Part shown: positions 14,231 through 20,959 of the stretch, in pieces
How the letters are laid out: every line of letters begins with the position of its first letter
How positions within the stretch are numbered: position 1 is the first letter of the stretch
Assembly: GCA_027620815.1 (NCBI GenBank)
Contig: JAQCDH010000008.1
Location: 1 to 22,347 of the forward strand
Source: Bacillota bacterium
GTDB lineage: Bacteria; Bacillota_I; Bacilli_A; Acholeplasmatales; Acholeplasmataceae
DNA: 22,347 nucleotides
Reading direction: 5' to 3'
Notes under the pieces: generated by a model
Told to the model about the DNA's origin: nothing
The model's database searches: none
What the model saw: the letters and a program-made list of their open reading frames with translations, nothing else
Made by a program: the position numbers and the translations under genes

Positions 14231-15343
14231 ATGGCTAGACAACCTTTAAAAAGAAAAATTGAAGAAAAAGTAAAACCACAATTTCCACAACCGATTGACT
14301 TTGATGGTGCAAACTGGAATGAAATGGAAGATGATTATACACAATTATTTTATGAGCAAAATCTCTCACAATTTTGGCGTCCAGAAGACATTAGTCTTCA
14401 GTCGGACTTAAATGTCTGGGACATCCTCCCTGATGAAGTTAAAGATGCATACTCGAAAAATCTACTCGTACTTACATTTTTAGACACGTACCAAGGTGAT
14501 ATTGGTATGCCTGTGGTATCACGCTCTTTAGATGATCGTTTTCATCAAAGAAAAGCAGTTTTAAACTTCATGGCTGCCATGGAAAATGCTGTTCATGCAA
14601 AAAGTTATTCTAATATTTTCATGACATTTTTACCAAGTCATGTAATTTCTGAATTATTCGCTTGGGGAAACAAAAATGATAATCTTCAAAATATCATGAG
14701 TTTAATTGTTGGTGCATATGAAGTCTTAGACCGTTTCACATACGTTAGAAATTATGATCCTGAAAAAGTAGATTTCACAGAAGAAGAATTCTTAGAAGCG
14801 CAGTGGAAAGCAATGTGTGCATCCGTCTTTTTAGAGTCTTGGTTATTTTATTCAGGGTTTTATTATCCACTTTATTTCTATGGACAAGGTAAATTAATGC
14901 AAGCAGGAGAAATTATCAACTTGATTTTACGCGATGAATCGATTCATGGCTTATATGTTGGAAAATTATCTCAAGAAATATTTGAAACATTTGATGCTGA
15001 AAAACAAGAAGAACTTAAAGGTTGGATGTTTAATTTACTCCATAAATTATATAAAGAAACATCTGAACTTGTTGAAACCATTTATGATCCTTTAGACTTA
15101 TCGCATGATGTTAAAATCTTTGTCAGATATAATGCGAATAAAGCACTTATGAACTTAGGATTTGATCCAGTTTATCCTCAAGAGGAAGTCAATCCTCTTG
15201 TAATTAATGGTTTAAACACAGAAACCAAAACGCACGATTTCTTCTCTATGAAAGGAACAGGCTATCAAAAAATGAAGACTGAAGCACTAAAAGATAGTGA
15301 TTTCGTTTTCAATCAACCAGCAAGAGGTGCTAAAGTCTCATGA
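14231..15343 (+). CDS. nrdF: Class Ib ribonucleoside-diphosphate reductase, beta subunit
   Basis: NrdF carries the metal-tyrosyl radical that starts catalysis in NrdE. It has 370 aa, with an N-terminal extension of about 19 residues (basic then proline-rich) compared with Bacillus NrdF as I recall it. All metal ligands and the radical Tyr are visible: D85 (FLDTYQG), E118, H122 and Y126 (MENAVHAKSY), E202 (FLESWLFYSG), E236 and H239 (LRDESIHG). It is therefore a conventional metal-dependent NrdF and not the metal-free class Ie form of some Mycoplasma relatives, which lose these glutamates. The conserved end HDFFSMKGTGY is present. AGGAG (14221-14225) serves ATG 14231. The stop overlaps the next gene's start as ATGA. 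Confidence 0.97.
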   Translation: MARQPLKRKIEEKVKPQFPQPIDFDGANWNEMEDDYTQLFYEQNLSQFWRPEDISLQSDLNVWDILPDEVKDAYSKNLLVLTFLDTYQGDIGMPVVSRSLDDRFHQRKAVLNFMAAMENAVHAKSYSNIFMTFLPSHVISELFAWGNKNDNLQNIMSLIVGAYEVLDRFTYVRNYDPEKVDFTEEEFLEAQWKAMCASVFLESWLFYSGFYYPLYFYGQGKLMQAGEIINLILRDESIHGLYVGKLSQEIFETFDAEKQEELKGWMFNLLHKLYKETSELVETIYDPLDLSHDVKIFVRYNANKALMNLGFDPVYPQEEVNPLVINGLNTETKTHDFFSMKGTGYQKMKTEALKDSDFVFNQPARGAKVS

Positions 15344-15600
15344 TTAAAATGTTAACCAAACCAAATTGTCCTCATTGTCAAAATTTAAAATTATTTTTGA
15401 AACATGCAATGAATGATAAGTATGCACCAGATATCGAAATTTATGATCAAGGTGAACAAGCAGATGTTGTTCAAACGTTATTAGATCAAAATAACATTCA
15501 AGCATTTCCTTCACTCATTGCATCATCAGGAGAAACGTTAAGTGGGTTTCAACCATCTTCAGTGATGAATTTCTTAGAAAAGCATATTGGAAAAAAATAA
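15340..15600 (+). CDS. NrdH/glutaredoxin-like thiol redoxin
   Basis: An 86-aa thioredoxin-fold protein with redox motif C10-P-H-C13 (TKPNCPHCQNLK), the cis-Pro region IQAFPSLIA and a Gly pair-like SGFQPSSV. By position and family it probably passes electrons to the NrdE Cys pair, like NrdH. Its active site CPHC differs from the usual NrdH CxQC, and it may accept electrons from another reductase. Translation is coupled to nrdF by the 4-bp ATGA overlap. The operon ends just after it. Confidence 0.88.
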   Translation: MIKMLTKPNCPHCQNLKLFLKHAMNDKYAPDIEIYDQGEQADVVQTLLDQNNIQAFPSLIASSGETLSGFQPSSVMNFLEKHIGKK

Positions 15601-15624
15601 AGCGACTCTATTGAGTCGCTTTTT
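15599..15624. terminator. Bidirectional terminator (nrd operon and tRNA-Trp)
   Basis: AAAGCGACTC (15599-15608), loop TATT and GAGTCGCTTT (15613-15622), then T's on the plus strand. On the minus strand the same stem is followed by TTTATTTTTTT. It therefore serves both the nrd operon and the converging tRNA gene. Confidence 0.9.
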
Positions 15625-15637
15625 CATTGTTATGATT

Positions 15638-15712
15638 TGGCAGGGGTAACAGGACTCGAACCCGTACCGACGGTTTTGGAGACCGTTATGCTACCATTGA
15701 CACCATACCCCT
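15638..15712 (-). tRNA. trnW: tRNA-Trp (anticodon CCA)
   Basis: The cloverleaf folds on the minus strand. Acceptor AGGGGTA pairs with TACCCCT, the anticodon stem is ACGGT/ACCGT with loop CTCCAAA, and the T loop is TTCGAGT. G discriminator and encoded CCA (15640-15638) are present. Anticodon CCA reads only UGG; no UGA-reading UCA tRNA-Trp is seen, matching the use of UGA as a stop here. Confidence 0.97.
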
Positions 15713-15723
15713 ACGCAAAGAAC

Positions 15724-15751
15724 AGTATAACATAAAATCAATCAAAATCAA
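15724..15751 (-). promoter_or_regulatory. tRNA-Trp promoter
   Basis: On the minus strand, TTGATT (15751-15746), 16-bp spacer and TATACT (15729-15724), with TG at 15732-15731. The -35 overlaps the stop codon of the upstream membrane-protein gene. Confidence 0.65.
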
Positions 15752-16674
15752 TCTTTAAAGATTGAAGAAGTTAAATCCTTTACAGGCTCTTTTTCACCTT
15801 TTTTCTTACGGTAATAACGCATGACTGATCCATGGAAAAATAAGAAATAAGTCACGACAAATACAGCTGTTAGAAAAATGACAATCGTGCGTGTCAGTAT
15901 GTAGCTATATTCATTGATATCACCACGTGTCGTATTTAAATTGAGTGCTGAAATTTCAAGTTCTGAAGGTGTATTATTTTCAAATTGGTCCATTAAACGG
16001 TAACTAGTAGGAATTTCAAAACTACTCGTCTTATATATTGCGGCCTCATTTGATGGATTGATGGTTGCTAAAAAGATGGGAACCGGAGAAAATTCATAAA
16101 CATCACCTTCGACCCAACCATAAAAGACTTCTACACGCTCTATCAATGCATATTCACTGCTTTCAGAAATCAAATTATAACCATCATAATCAAACATAAA
16201 AAACACAGGAACATTTTGAAAAGAAAATGGATTTTCGATATCATAAATGAGTGTTTTAAGATCCGTGTAATTACCATCTACTAAAAATGTTGCGTCTGAC
16301 ATTTTAACATTGATTTTAATAATTGGTCTTTCTAAAAGTTCTCCTTCATGAATGATAGCCATATTACTAATCATCATGGCATAACCATCAACACCAATAT
16401 CTTCAGTGACAGCACCTACTGTTCGAATGGAAAACCGGTATGTTATATCGCCTTCACTTTGAGAATAATCAAATAAATCAGCTTCTTCAGAGAAATAAGA
16501 CAACCCAAGTAAGGTATTCATACCTTCCATATAAGTCACTTCATCATTTAAATAAGGCTCTAAGTTATCTTTGTAATAGGCTTCTAATTGTTGAAAATAA
16601 GCATAGCCGTAAACTTGTAAACTTAAAACTGCAATCACAATAAAATACAATATTCTTAAAAACCACTTTAACAT
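15748..16674 (-). CDS. Unrecognised membrane protein with large outer domain
   Basis: A 308-aa protein with one TM segment at the N-terminus (about 5-24) and one near the C-terminus (about 262-283). Between them is an acidic, probably extracellular domain of about 235 residues. A short basic cytoplasmic tail (MRYYRKKKGEKE) follows. I do not recognise a family; no protease, sortase or ligand motif stands out. The likely topology is both ends inside. On the minus strand GAGG lies 8 nt before ATG 16674, and an extended -10 (TGGTATAAT) is at 16713-16705. It ends with TGA. The tRNA-Trp promoter overlaps its 3' end. Confidence 0.82.
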   Translation of the reverse strand: MLKWFLRILYFIVIAVLSLQVYGYAYFQQLEAYYKDNLEPYLNDEVTYMEGMNTLLGLSYFSEEADLFDYSQSEGDITYRFSIRTVGAVTEDIGVDGYAMMISNMAIIHEGELLERPIIKINVKMSDATFLVDGNYTDLKTLIYDIENPFSFQNVPVFFMFDYDGYNLISESSEYALIERVEVFYGWVEGDVYEFSPVPIFLATINPSNEAAIYKTSSFEIPTSYRLMDQFENNTPSELEISALNLNTTRGDINEYSYILTRTIVIFLTAVFVVTYFLFFHGSVMRYYRKKKGEKEPVKDLTSSIFKD

Positions 16675-16704
16675 ATCTATATCCTCATTAATGCTTTCAT
16701 ATTC

Positions 16705-16713
16705 ATTATACCA
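16705..16713 (-). promoter_or_regulatory. Extended -10 promoter of the 308-aa membrane protein gene
   Basis: Minus-strand TGGTATAAT at 16713-16705, 31 bases before the ATG. Confidence 0.6.
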
Positions 16714-16741
16714 ATGAACACAAAAAAATAGATAAAATCAC

Positions 16742-16769
16742 TTTACATCACATGAAAATCATGTATAAT
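16742..16769 (+). promoter_or_regulatory. tRNA-His/tRNA-Gln promoter
   Basis: TTTACA (16742-16747), 16-bp spacer and TATAAT (16764-16769). The predicted start is about 13 bases before tRNA-His. Confidence 0.75.
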
Positions 16770-16788
16770 AGAAATTGCGCTAAGATTT

Positions 16789-16865
16789 GGCGGTCGTGGC
16801 GAAGCGGTTAACGCATCGGGTTGTGGTCCCGACATTGGTGGGTTCAACTCCCATCGGCCGCCCCA
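16789..16865 (+). tRNA. trnH: tRNA-His (anticodon GTG)
   Basis: The extra G-1 (16789) pairs with C73. Acceptor GCGGTCG pairs with CGGCCGC (two wobble-tolerant positions), the anticodon loop is TTGTGGT in a CGGG/CCCG stem, and the T loop is TTCAACT. CCA is encoded at 16863-16865. Confidence 0.96.
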
Positions 16866-16874
16866 ATAATAAAT

Positions 16875-16948
16875 AGGCCCATAGCCAAGGGGTAAGGCAA
16901 GGGACTTTGACTCCCTCATCGTTGGTTCAAATCCAGCTGGGCCTGCCA
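16875..16948 (+). tRNA. trnQ: tRNA-Gln (anticodon TTG)
   Basis: Acceptor AGGCCCA pairs with TGGGCCT, the anticodon loop CTTTGAC sits in a GGGA/TCCC stem, G is the discriminator and CCA is encoded at 16946-16948. It lies 9 bp after tRNA-His and shares its promoter. Confidence 0.96.
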
Positions 16949-16961
16949 TTAAGACTTTAAT

Positions 16962-16987
16962 AGAAACACTTAGGTGTTTCTTTTTTT
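16962..16987 (+). terminator. Terminator of the tRNA-His/tRNA-Gln unit
   Basis: AGAAACAC (16962-16969), loop TTAG and GTGTTTCT (16974-16981), T run to 16987. Confidence 0.88.
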
Positions 16988-17324
16988 ATGTGAAAATAGA
17001 GTAATAGAAACGTCTATTTTCCAAACTTTAACGCTGGAAGAAATTTATGAAATATTAGATGCATACTTAAATCAACTCAATATGCCATATGAAGGATTGG
17101 AAGTCGTATTAAACACATATGCTTTATCGAAATCAACACCAGGAAATTATGAAATTTATTATGATGTCATCATTAATGATCAAACCTATGATGGTCTCAT
17201 GCACATCAAAGTGAACCATCCAATAGAAGAAAAAGCTGTACAGTATGGACTCATTGGACTTGCAGGTATTCTTGGTGGTATTGTTTTTTTAGGTGCGAGA
17301 AAACAACTTAAGAAAAAACGTTGA
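16974..17324 (+). pseudogene. 5'-truncated remnant of a surface protein (Ig-like fragment plus TM anchor)
   Basis: The open frame gives about 110 residues. They are helix-like TLTLEEIYEILDAYLN, then a beta-rich stretch ending TPGNYEIYYDVII...GLMHIKV like the last strands of Ig-type modules, then one TM segment (YGLIGLAGILGGIVFLGA) and a basic tail KKKR. This is the C-terminus of a typical membrane-anchored surface protein, but no signal peptide or credible start exists. The GTG at 16974 is inside the tRNA terminator, and the first in-frame ATG (17082) lacks a ribosome site and would cut the domain. It is most likely a gene remnant left beside the tRNA genes. A short expressed protein with a rare start is less likely. 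Its TGA stop overlaps the tRNA-Leu -35. Confidence 0.55.
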
Positions 17325-17349
17325 CAAGAAACTTCAAAACGTATATAAT
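17321..17349 (+). promoter_or_regulatory. Perfect consensus promoter of tRNA-Leu
   Basis: TTGACA (17321-17326), 17-bp spacer and TATAAT (17344-17349). This is the only full sigma-70-type consensus seen in the window. Confidence 0.92.
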
Positions 17350-17358
17350 GGCTTTTGC

Positions 17359-17443
17359 GCGGGTGTGGCGAAATTGGCAGACGCACTAGACTTAGGATCT
17401 AGCGCCTTACGGCGTGCAGGTTCAACTCCTGTCACCCGCACCA
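17359..17443 (+). tRNA. trnL: tRNA-Leu (anticodon TAG)
   Basis: Acceptor GCGGGTG pairs with CACCCGC and the anticodon stem is CTAGA/TCTAG with loop CTTAGGA. The long variable arm (CGCCTTACGGCG) is typical of class II tRNAs. The T loop is TTCAACT; A is the discriminator and CCA is encoded at 17441-17443. It is 85 nt long. Confidence 0.97.
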
Positions 17444-17456
17444 CTTAAAGTCAAAG

Positions 17457-17478
17457 AAGAGGCAGATGCCTCTTTTTA
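17457..17478 (+). terminator. Terminator of tRNA-Leu
   Basis: AAGAGGCA (17457-17464) and TGCCTCTT (17467-17474) with T-rich flank to 17478. The arms are the same as in the terminator at 5721. Confidence 0.88.
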
Positions 17479-17530
17479 TTTTTATTAACGAGAATCTTCA
17501 ATTTAGTTTTAAAAATAAGGCCATATGTCA

Positions 17531-17536
17531 TATAAT
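17531..17536 (+). promoter_or_regulatory. -10 element of the peroxiredoxin gene
   Basis: TATAAT with no clear -35 or extended TG. The predicted leader is about 40 nt, and the ribosome site AGAGGTGA (17572-17579) precedes ATG 17583. Confidence 0.5.
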
Positions 17537-17582
17537 AAAGGTATACAACAATTTAAAGTCAAGTAACATTAAGAGGTGAACC

Positions 17583-18035
17583 ATGTTAGAAGTTGGAACA
17601 ATTGTAAACGATTTTTCATTACCAGATAGCAAAGGAAATATTAGAAAATTATCTGAATTTTACGGGAAACCATTAGTCATTTATTTTTATCCAAAAGATG
17701 ATACACCAGGTTGTACAACGCAAGCTTGTACATTTCGTGATCAATACGAAGATTTCACTTCAAGAAACATTCAAGTGATCGGAATCTCAAAAGATGATCC
17801 AATTAAGCATGCGGCCTTTAAAGAAAAGTATAACCTCCCTTTTATATTATTATCTGACCATGAATCAGAAATTTGTGAGTACTTTGGTGTTTGGGTTGAA
17901 AAAAGTATGTATGGAAAAAAATATATGGGAATCCAACGTGCAACTTTTGTTTTAGATGCTCAAGGGATTATTACGCATGTCTTTCAAAAAGCCTCACCTG
18001 AAAATAATGCTCAAGATATATTAAATGTTTTATAA
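17583..18035 (+). CDS. bcp: Thioredoxin-dependent peroxiredoxin, Bcp/PrxQ type
   Basis: A cytoplasmic thiol peroxidase that reduces H2O2 and organic peroxides. The 150-aa length is normal for the family. The active site is YPKDDTPGCTTQACTFRD, with peroxidatic C44 and a second Cys at C49, the CxxxxC layout of atypical 2-Cys Bcp proteins. Also present are ISKDDPIKHAAFKEKY and the late GIQRATFVLDAQG. It is a single-gene unit between the tRNA-Leu terminator and its own terminator. The reductant is presumably the cell's thioredoxin system, not encoded here. Confidence 0.96.
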   Translation: MLEVGTIVNDFSLPDSKGNIRKLSEFYGKPLVIYFYPKDDTPGCTTQACTFRDQYEDFTSRNIQVIGISKDDPIKHAAFKEKYNLPFILLSDHESEICEYFGVWVEKSMYGKKYMGIQRATFVLDAQGIITHVFQKASPENNAQDILNVL

Positions 18036-18086
18036 TAATTGAATTTAGCACATAATTCAGTATTGATAAAAAAGTAAATAAAACGT

Positions 18087-18118
18087 AAAAAAGTGTCCTT
18101 ACATAAGGATGCTTTTTT
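18087..18118 (+). terminator. Terminator of bcp
   Basis: A long stem from AAAAAAGTGTCCTTA (18087-18101) pairs with TAAGGATGCTTTTTT (18104-18118) including two G-T pairs. It lies 51 bp after the stop. Confidence 0.85.
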
Positions 18119-18124
18119 ATTTCC

Positions 18125-18151
18125 TTTGACTTTTTTAGCTTTTGTTATAAA
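18125..18151 (+). promoter_or_regulatory. Promoter of the S41-like lipoprotein gene
   Basis: Extended -10 TGTTATAAA (18143-18151) with a possible TTTGAC -35 (18125-18130) at a short 15-bp spacing. The ribosome site AGAGG (18176-18180) is 6 nt before ATG 18187. Confidence 0.5.
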
Positions 18152-18186
18152 ATAAGAGAAAAATATTTTTACTAGAGAGGAAAGAC

Positions 18187-20817
18187 ATGAAAATGAAATT
18201 TTGGTTAAGACCCGTAATTTTGATGACACTTTTAATTGTTTTAAGTGCTTGCGGTGAAACTGTTGAGAACAGTGCGCCAACAATATCTGGTACAACAAAT
18301 CACAACGTTGAAGTTGGCGATAGTTTAGATTTACTAGTTAACGTTACTGCAACAGACTTAGAAGATGGAGATTTAACGGCATCAATTATTTTAGTTGATG
18401 ATACACTCGATCTCGATTCAGAAGGAGAATACTCAGTAACATACCGAGTTACAGATTCAGAAGGAGAAGTGACTGAAGTATCAGTCACAGTCACTGTTAC
18501 TGCTAAAGCAGAACTTACCGATGCTGATAGAGCTCAAGAGGATTTAGATGCATATCAAGCATTTTTAGCAGCAAATCCAGGTAGTTATGACTTTATTAAG
18601 CGTGGTGAAGTTCATCGTTCAATTATAACTTGGAGATCAACATCACCGTATTTATCTAACGAAGGCGTTTTATTACCACTTCCATACGGTATGGATGCTG
18701 CAACTGCATCATACGTAGGGACATTCGTCTATCGTAATGCAAGTGTGAATGCAACTTTCGAAGTTGATTTACAACCTGCAGCGCCAGTTGTTATTGCAAC
18801 ATCACGCAATGTGCCTTTTGAAAATACGACGACTGAATTTGATGTCGCAGATGGACAACTCACATTATTCTTTGAAGAAGATGGATATGTACCTTACGTG
18901 AAGGTCACTGATTTTTTTGATTTATTAGATGGATTTGTTGATCCAGAAGTAGAAATTACTGTGACTACAGAAGGTAATGTCTTAACCATGTTTTACCAAT
19001 ATTACGATGAAAATGAAGATATCACTTATGATTTAGAGTTAATCATTGATGCTGATGCTGACACAATTTCAACCAATGATCCAGGATTTTACTGGGCATA
19101 TATTTATTCAACTGAAACCAATTTCGGTCGTCATATTGAATATGATTACGATAATCCAAATGCACATTACTATGAAGGTGGTGATGTTGTATATGAGCTT
19201 GCGAAATACAACTTAGACATCGTTGTTCATGAAGGGGAAATTGTTTTACCTTATTATACTGTCAACCAATTGTTTGCAGGATCAAGTTATTACAATGTTT
19301 ATTATAATAACCAAAAACTATATGGTATTTATGGAACACCTGCAGATGATAGTGACGAATACATGGATATGAAAACGTCAAACATGAACGGAAAAGATTT
19401 CCCTCATGACCTAGCAGTTCACAATTTTAATGTTTTAGCATTTAATTTAGATTATTTTTATGGATTAACTGAACTTTTAGAAATTGAAACTTTTTATGAA
19501 CTTATGTATCCTTTAGGCGCAAGATTATTATCTGCCGATCCTGAAACATTTGAACTCGCATTGAGAGAATTGCTTTTAAAAAACATTGATGAACCTCACA
19601 CATCTTATGGATACCCTGGTTATTTCAATGAAGTGAATGACGCAGGTCCACCAGTCAATACATTAAGTGTATATGGAACAAGATTTCAAAATTGGTATTA
19701 TGATGGTTATGTTGATGTGGATGCTGCCATAGGTGCAAAATGGGGAGAAGCATCAGAAGGTTGGAATGCTTATTCAGGTCTTAGACCTGATTATTGGTTC
19801 TTAGATGATGCTAAGACAAGTGTTGTTATTACACTGAATGGATTTAGAACCTCAGACATGGAAGAATCAGCGACTTTTGATCACAGTATTGTTTCTGAGA
19901 TGTTAAAAACAGAAAATACATCACTATTACCAAATATTGTGGGGTCAACTAAAATATTCTATTACAACCAATCAGATGATGCCGATAGACAAGTAAGTAT
20001 GTTGATTAAAGGATTAGATGAAGCATATCTTACAACATATGGTGCATCTCTTGAAACGGCAGGGTTTGCTAAAGTCATTGAAGATACTGTTAACCAATCT
20101 AAAAAAGATGGTTATTATAGCATCACTGTTGGTGGCGTCTCTTATATGGTACAACTTGCATATGATGATGAAAATAGTTTATTTTATGTAGGAATTGCAA
20201 ATCAATTACCAACATCTTACACGGCAGAATGGCCATTTGAAGTCGATATTGAAGCGATGATTGACGGAGACAGTGCTGTTTATCTTGAAATGGTGATGGA
20301 TCGAGTGACAGCAGAAGCACCAAACCTAGTTAATGCAATGTTAGACTTAACTTGGAATACAGGTGGTAATGTTGGAGCACTATATAGAGTTGTAGGATTT
20401 ATTACTGACGAACCTTTCATGACTGCTAGAATTAGTGGTGATACTGGTGGTGCATCAAGTAGCTTTGTTTATATAGATGGCGTACCAGTGTATAAAAACC
20501 TCAATTGGGCACTTCTAACTTCACCATTAACATTTAGTGCAGCAAATTCATTAGCAACGATCTTCAAAATGAATGACCTAGGACCAATCATTGGACTCAC
20601 AACTGGTGGAGGAGCAGCATCAATTACACCAATCTTATTACCAAGTGGAACATCATTCACAATGAGTTCTAGAAGTGTTGGTGCGATAAGAACGGGTTCA
20701 GGAACAGATGAAGATCCATATGTCTATGTAAATAACGAGTTTGGTATTACACCAGATATTGTGATTGATGTCGAAGATATTTACGATGAAGAAATACTCA
20801 TTACTGCATTTAATTAA
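18187..20817 (+). CDS. Lipoprotein with Ig-like modules and S41-type peptidase-like domain
   Basis: An 876-aa surface lipoprotein. It has a signal peptide with lipobox LSAC (C22), then a DUF5011/HYR-like Ig module (about 30-106, ATDLEDGDLTASI, GEYSVTYRVTD). Next is a segment like an atrophied bacterial Ig domain (about 110-197, ITWRSTSPYLSNEGVL). The large C-terminal region (from about 400) resembles S41 C-terminal-processing peptidases: EPHTS (H471), LDLTWNTGGN (719-728, compare DLRNNGGG), SPLTFSAAN with the probable nucleophile S784, and IIGLTTGGGAAS (compare IGexTaGG). It probably cuts peptides or proteins outside the cell. An OppA-like binding-protein gene follows, so the pair might harvest peptides. 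S41 assignment rests on these motifs; the general base was not identified with certainty. Confidence 0.82.
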   Translation: MKMKFWLRPVILMTLLIVLSACGETVENSAPTISGTTNHNVEVGDSLDLLVNVTATDLEDGDLTASIILVDDTLDLDSEGEYSVTYRVTDSEGEVTEVSVTVTVTAKAELTDADRAQEDLDAYQAFLAANPGSYDFIKRGEVHRSIITWRSTSPYLSNEGVLLPLPYGMDAATASYVGTFVYRNASVNATFEVDLQPAAPVVIATSRNVPFENTTTEFDVADGQLTLFFEEDGYVPYVKVTDFFDLLDGFVDPEVEITVTTEGNVLTMFYQYYDENEDITYDLELIIDADADTISTNDPGFYWAYIYSTETNFGRHIEYDYDNPNAHYYEGGDVVYELAKYNLDIVVHEGEIVLPYYTVNQLFAGSSYYNVYYNNQKLYGIYGTPADDSDEYMDMKTSNMNGKDFPHDLAVHNFNVLAFNLDYFYGLTELLEIETFYELMYPLGARLLSADPETFELALRELLLKNIDEPHTSYGYPGYFNEVNDAGPPVNTLSVYGTRFQNWYYDGYVDVDAAIGAKWGEASEGWNAYSGLRPDYWFLDDAKTSVVITLNGFRTSDMEESATFDHSIVSEMLKTENTSLLPNIVGSTKIFYYNQSDDADRQVSMLIKGLDEAYLTTYGASLETAGFAKVIEDTVNQSKKDGYYSITVGGVSYMVQLAYDDENSLFYVGIANQLPTSYTAEWPFEVDIEAMIDGDSAVYLEMVMDRVTAEAPNLVNAMLDLTWNTGGNVGALYRVVGFITDEPFMTARISGDTGGASSSFVYIDGVPVYKNLNWALLTSPLTFSAANSLATIFKMNDLGPIIGLTTGGGAASITPILLPSGTSFTMSSRSVGAIRTGSGTDEDPYVYVNNEFGITPDIVIDVEDIYDEEILITAFN

Positions 20818-20851
20818 AGTAAAACAATAACTCTACAAGGCTTATAAACAC

Positions 20852-20869
20852 TTTGAAAACGTTTTCAAA
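20852..20869. promoter_or_regulatory. Perfect cre-like palindrome (CcpA/LacI-family operator)
   Basis: TTTGAAAACGTTTTCAAA is an exact 18-bp palindrome. Its core TGAAAACGTTTTCA (20854-20867) fully fits the cre consensus TGWNANCGNTNWCA. It is centred about 65 bp upstream of the predicted start of the OppA-like lipoprotein, a position known for CcpA-activated promoters such as ackA. Confidence 0.7.
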
Positions 20870-20891
20870 ACAATTTAAATACGTAAAAAGA

Positions 20892-20919
20892 TTGAAAAAA
20901 ATGTATTTTTTGATATAAT
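20892..20919 (+). promoter_or_regulatory. Promoter of the OppA-like lipoprotein gene
   Basis: TTGAAA (20892-20897), 16-bp spacer and TATAAT (20914-20919), with TG at 20911-20912 (extended -10). The ribosome site AAAAGGAGA (20944-20952) is 7 nt before the ATG. This is one of the strongest protein-gene promoters in the window. Confidence 0.8.
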
Positions 20920-20920
20920 G

Positions 20921-20942
20921 AATAAATAAATAAATAAATAAA
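20921..20942 (+). repeat. Tetranucleotide microsatellite (AATA)5 in the leader
   Basis: Five exact AATA units plus AA lie between the -10 box and the ribosome site, spanning the predicted transcription start. Unit gain or loss would change leader length without moving -35/-10 spacing. Confidence 0.85.
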
Positions 20943-20959
20943 CAAAAGGAGATTATTAG

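Noticed and set aside
14231..15343. Metal-free class Ie ribonucleotide reductase
   Set aside because: All six metal ligands are present; the ligand spacing ENAVH matches Bacillus-type NrdF.
16743..16949. Minus-strand ORF beginning MAGPAGFEPTMRESKSLALP
   Set aside because: It is the antisense of tRNA-Gln and tRNA-His; this protein sequence is a well-known false call opposite tRNA genes.
20852..20869. Palindrome as a transcription terminator of the S41-like gene
   Set aside because: It has no loop and no T tract follows; it fits an operator better. No clear terminator for that gene was found.
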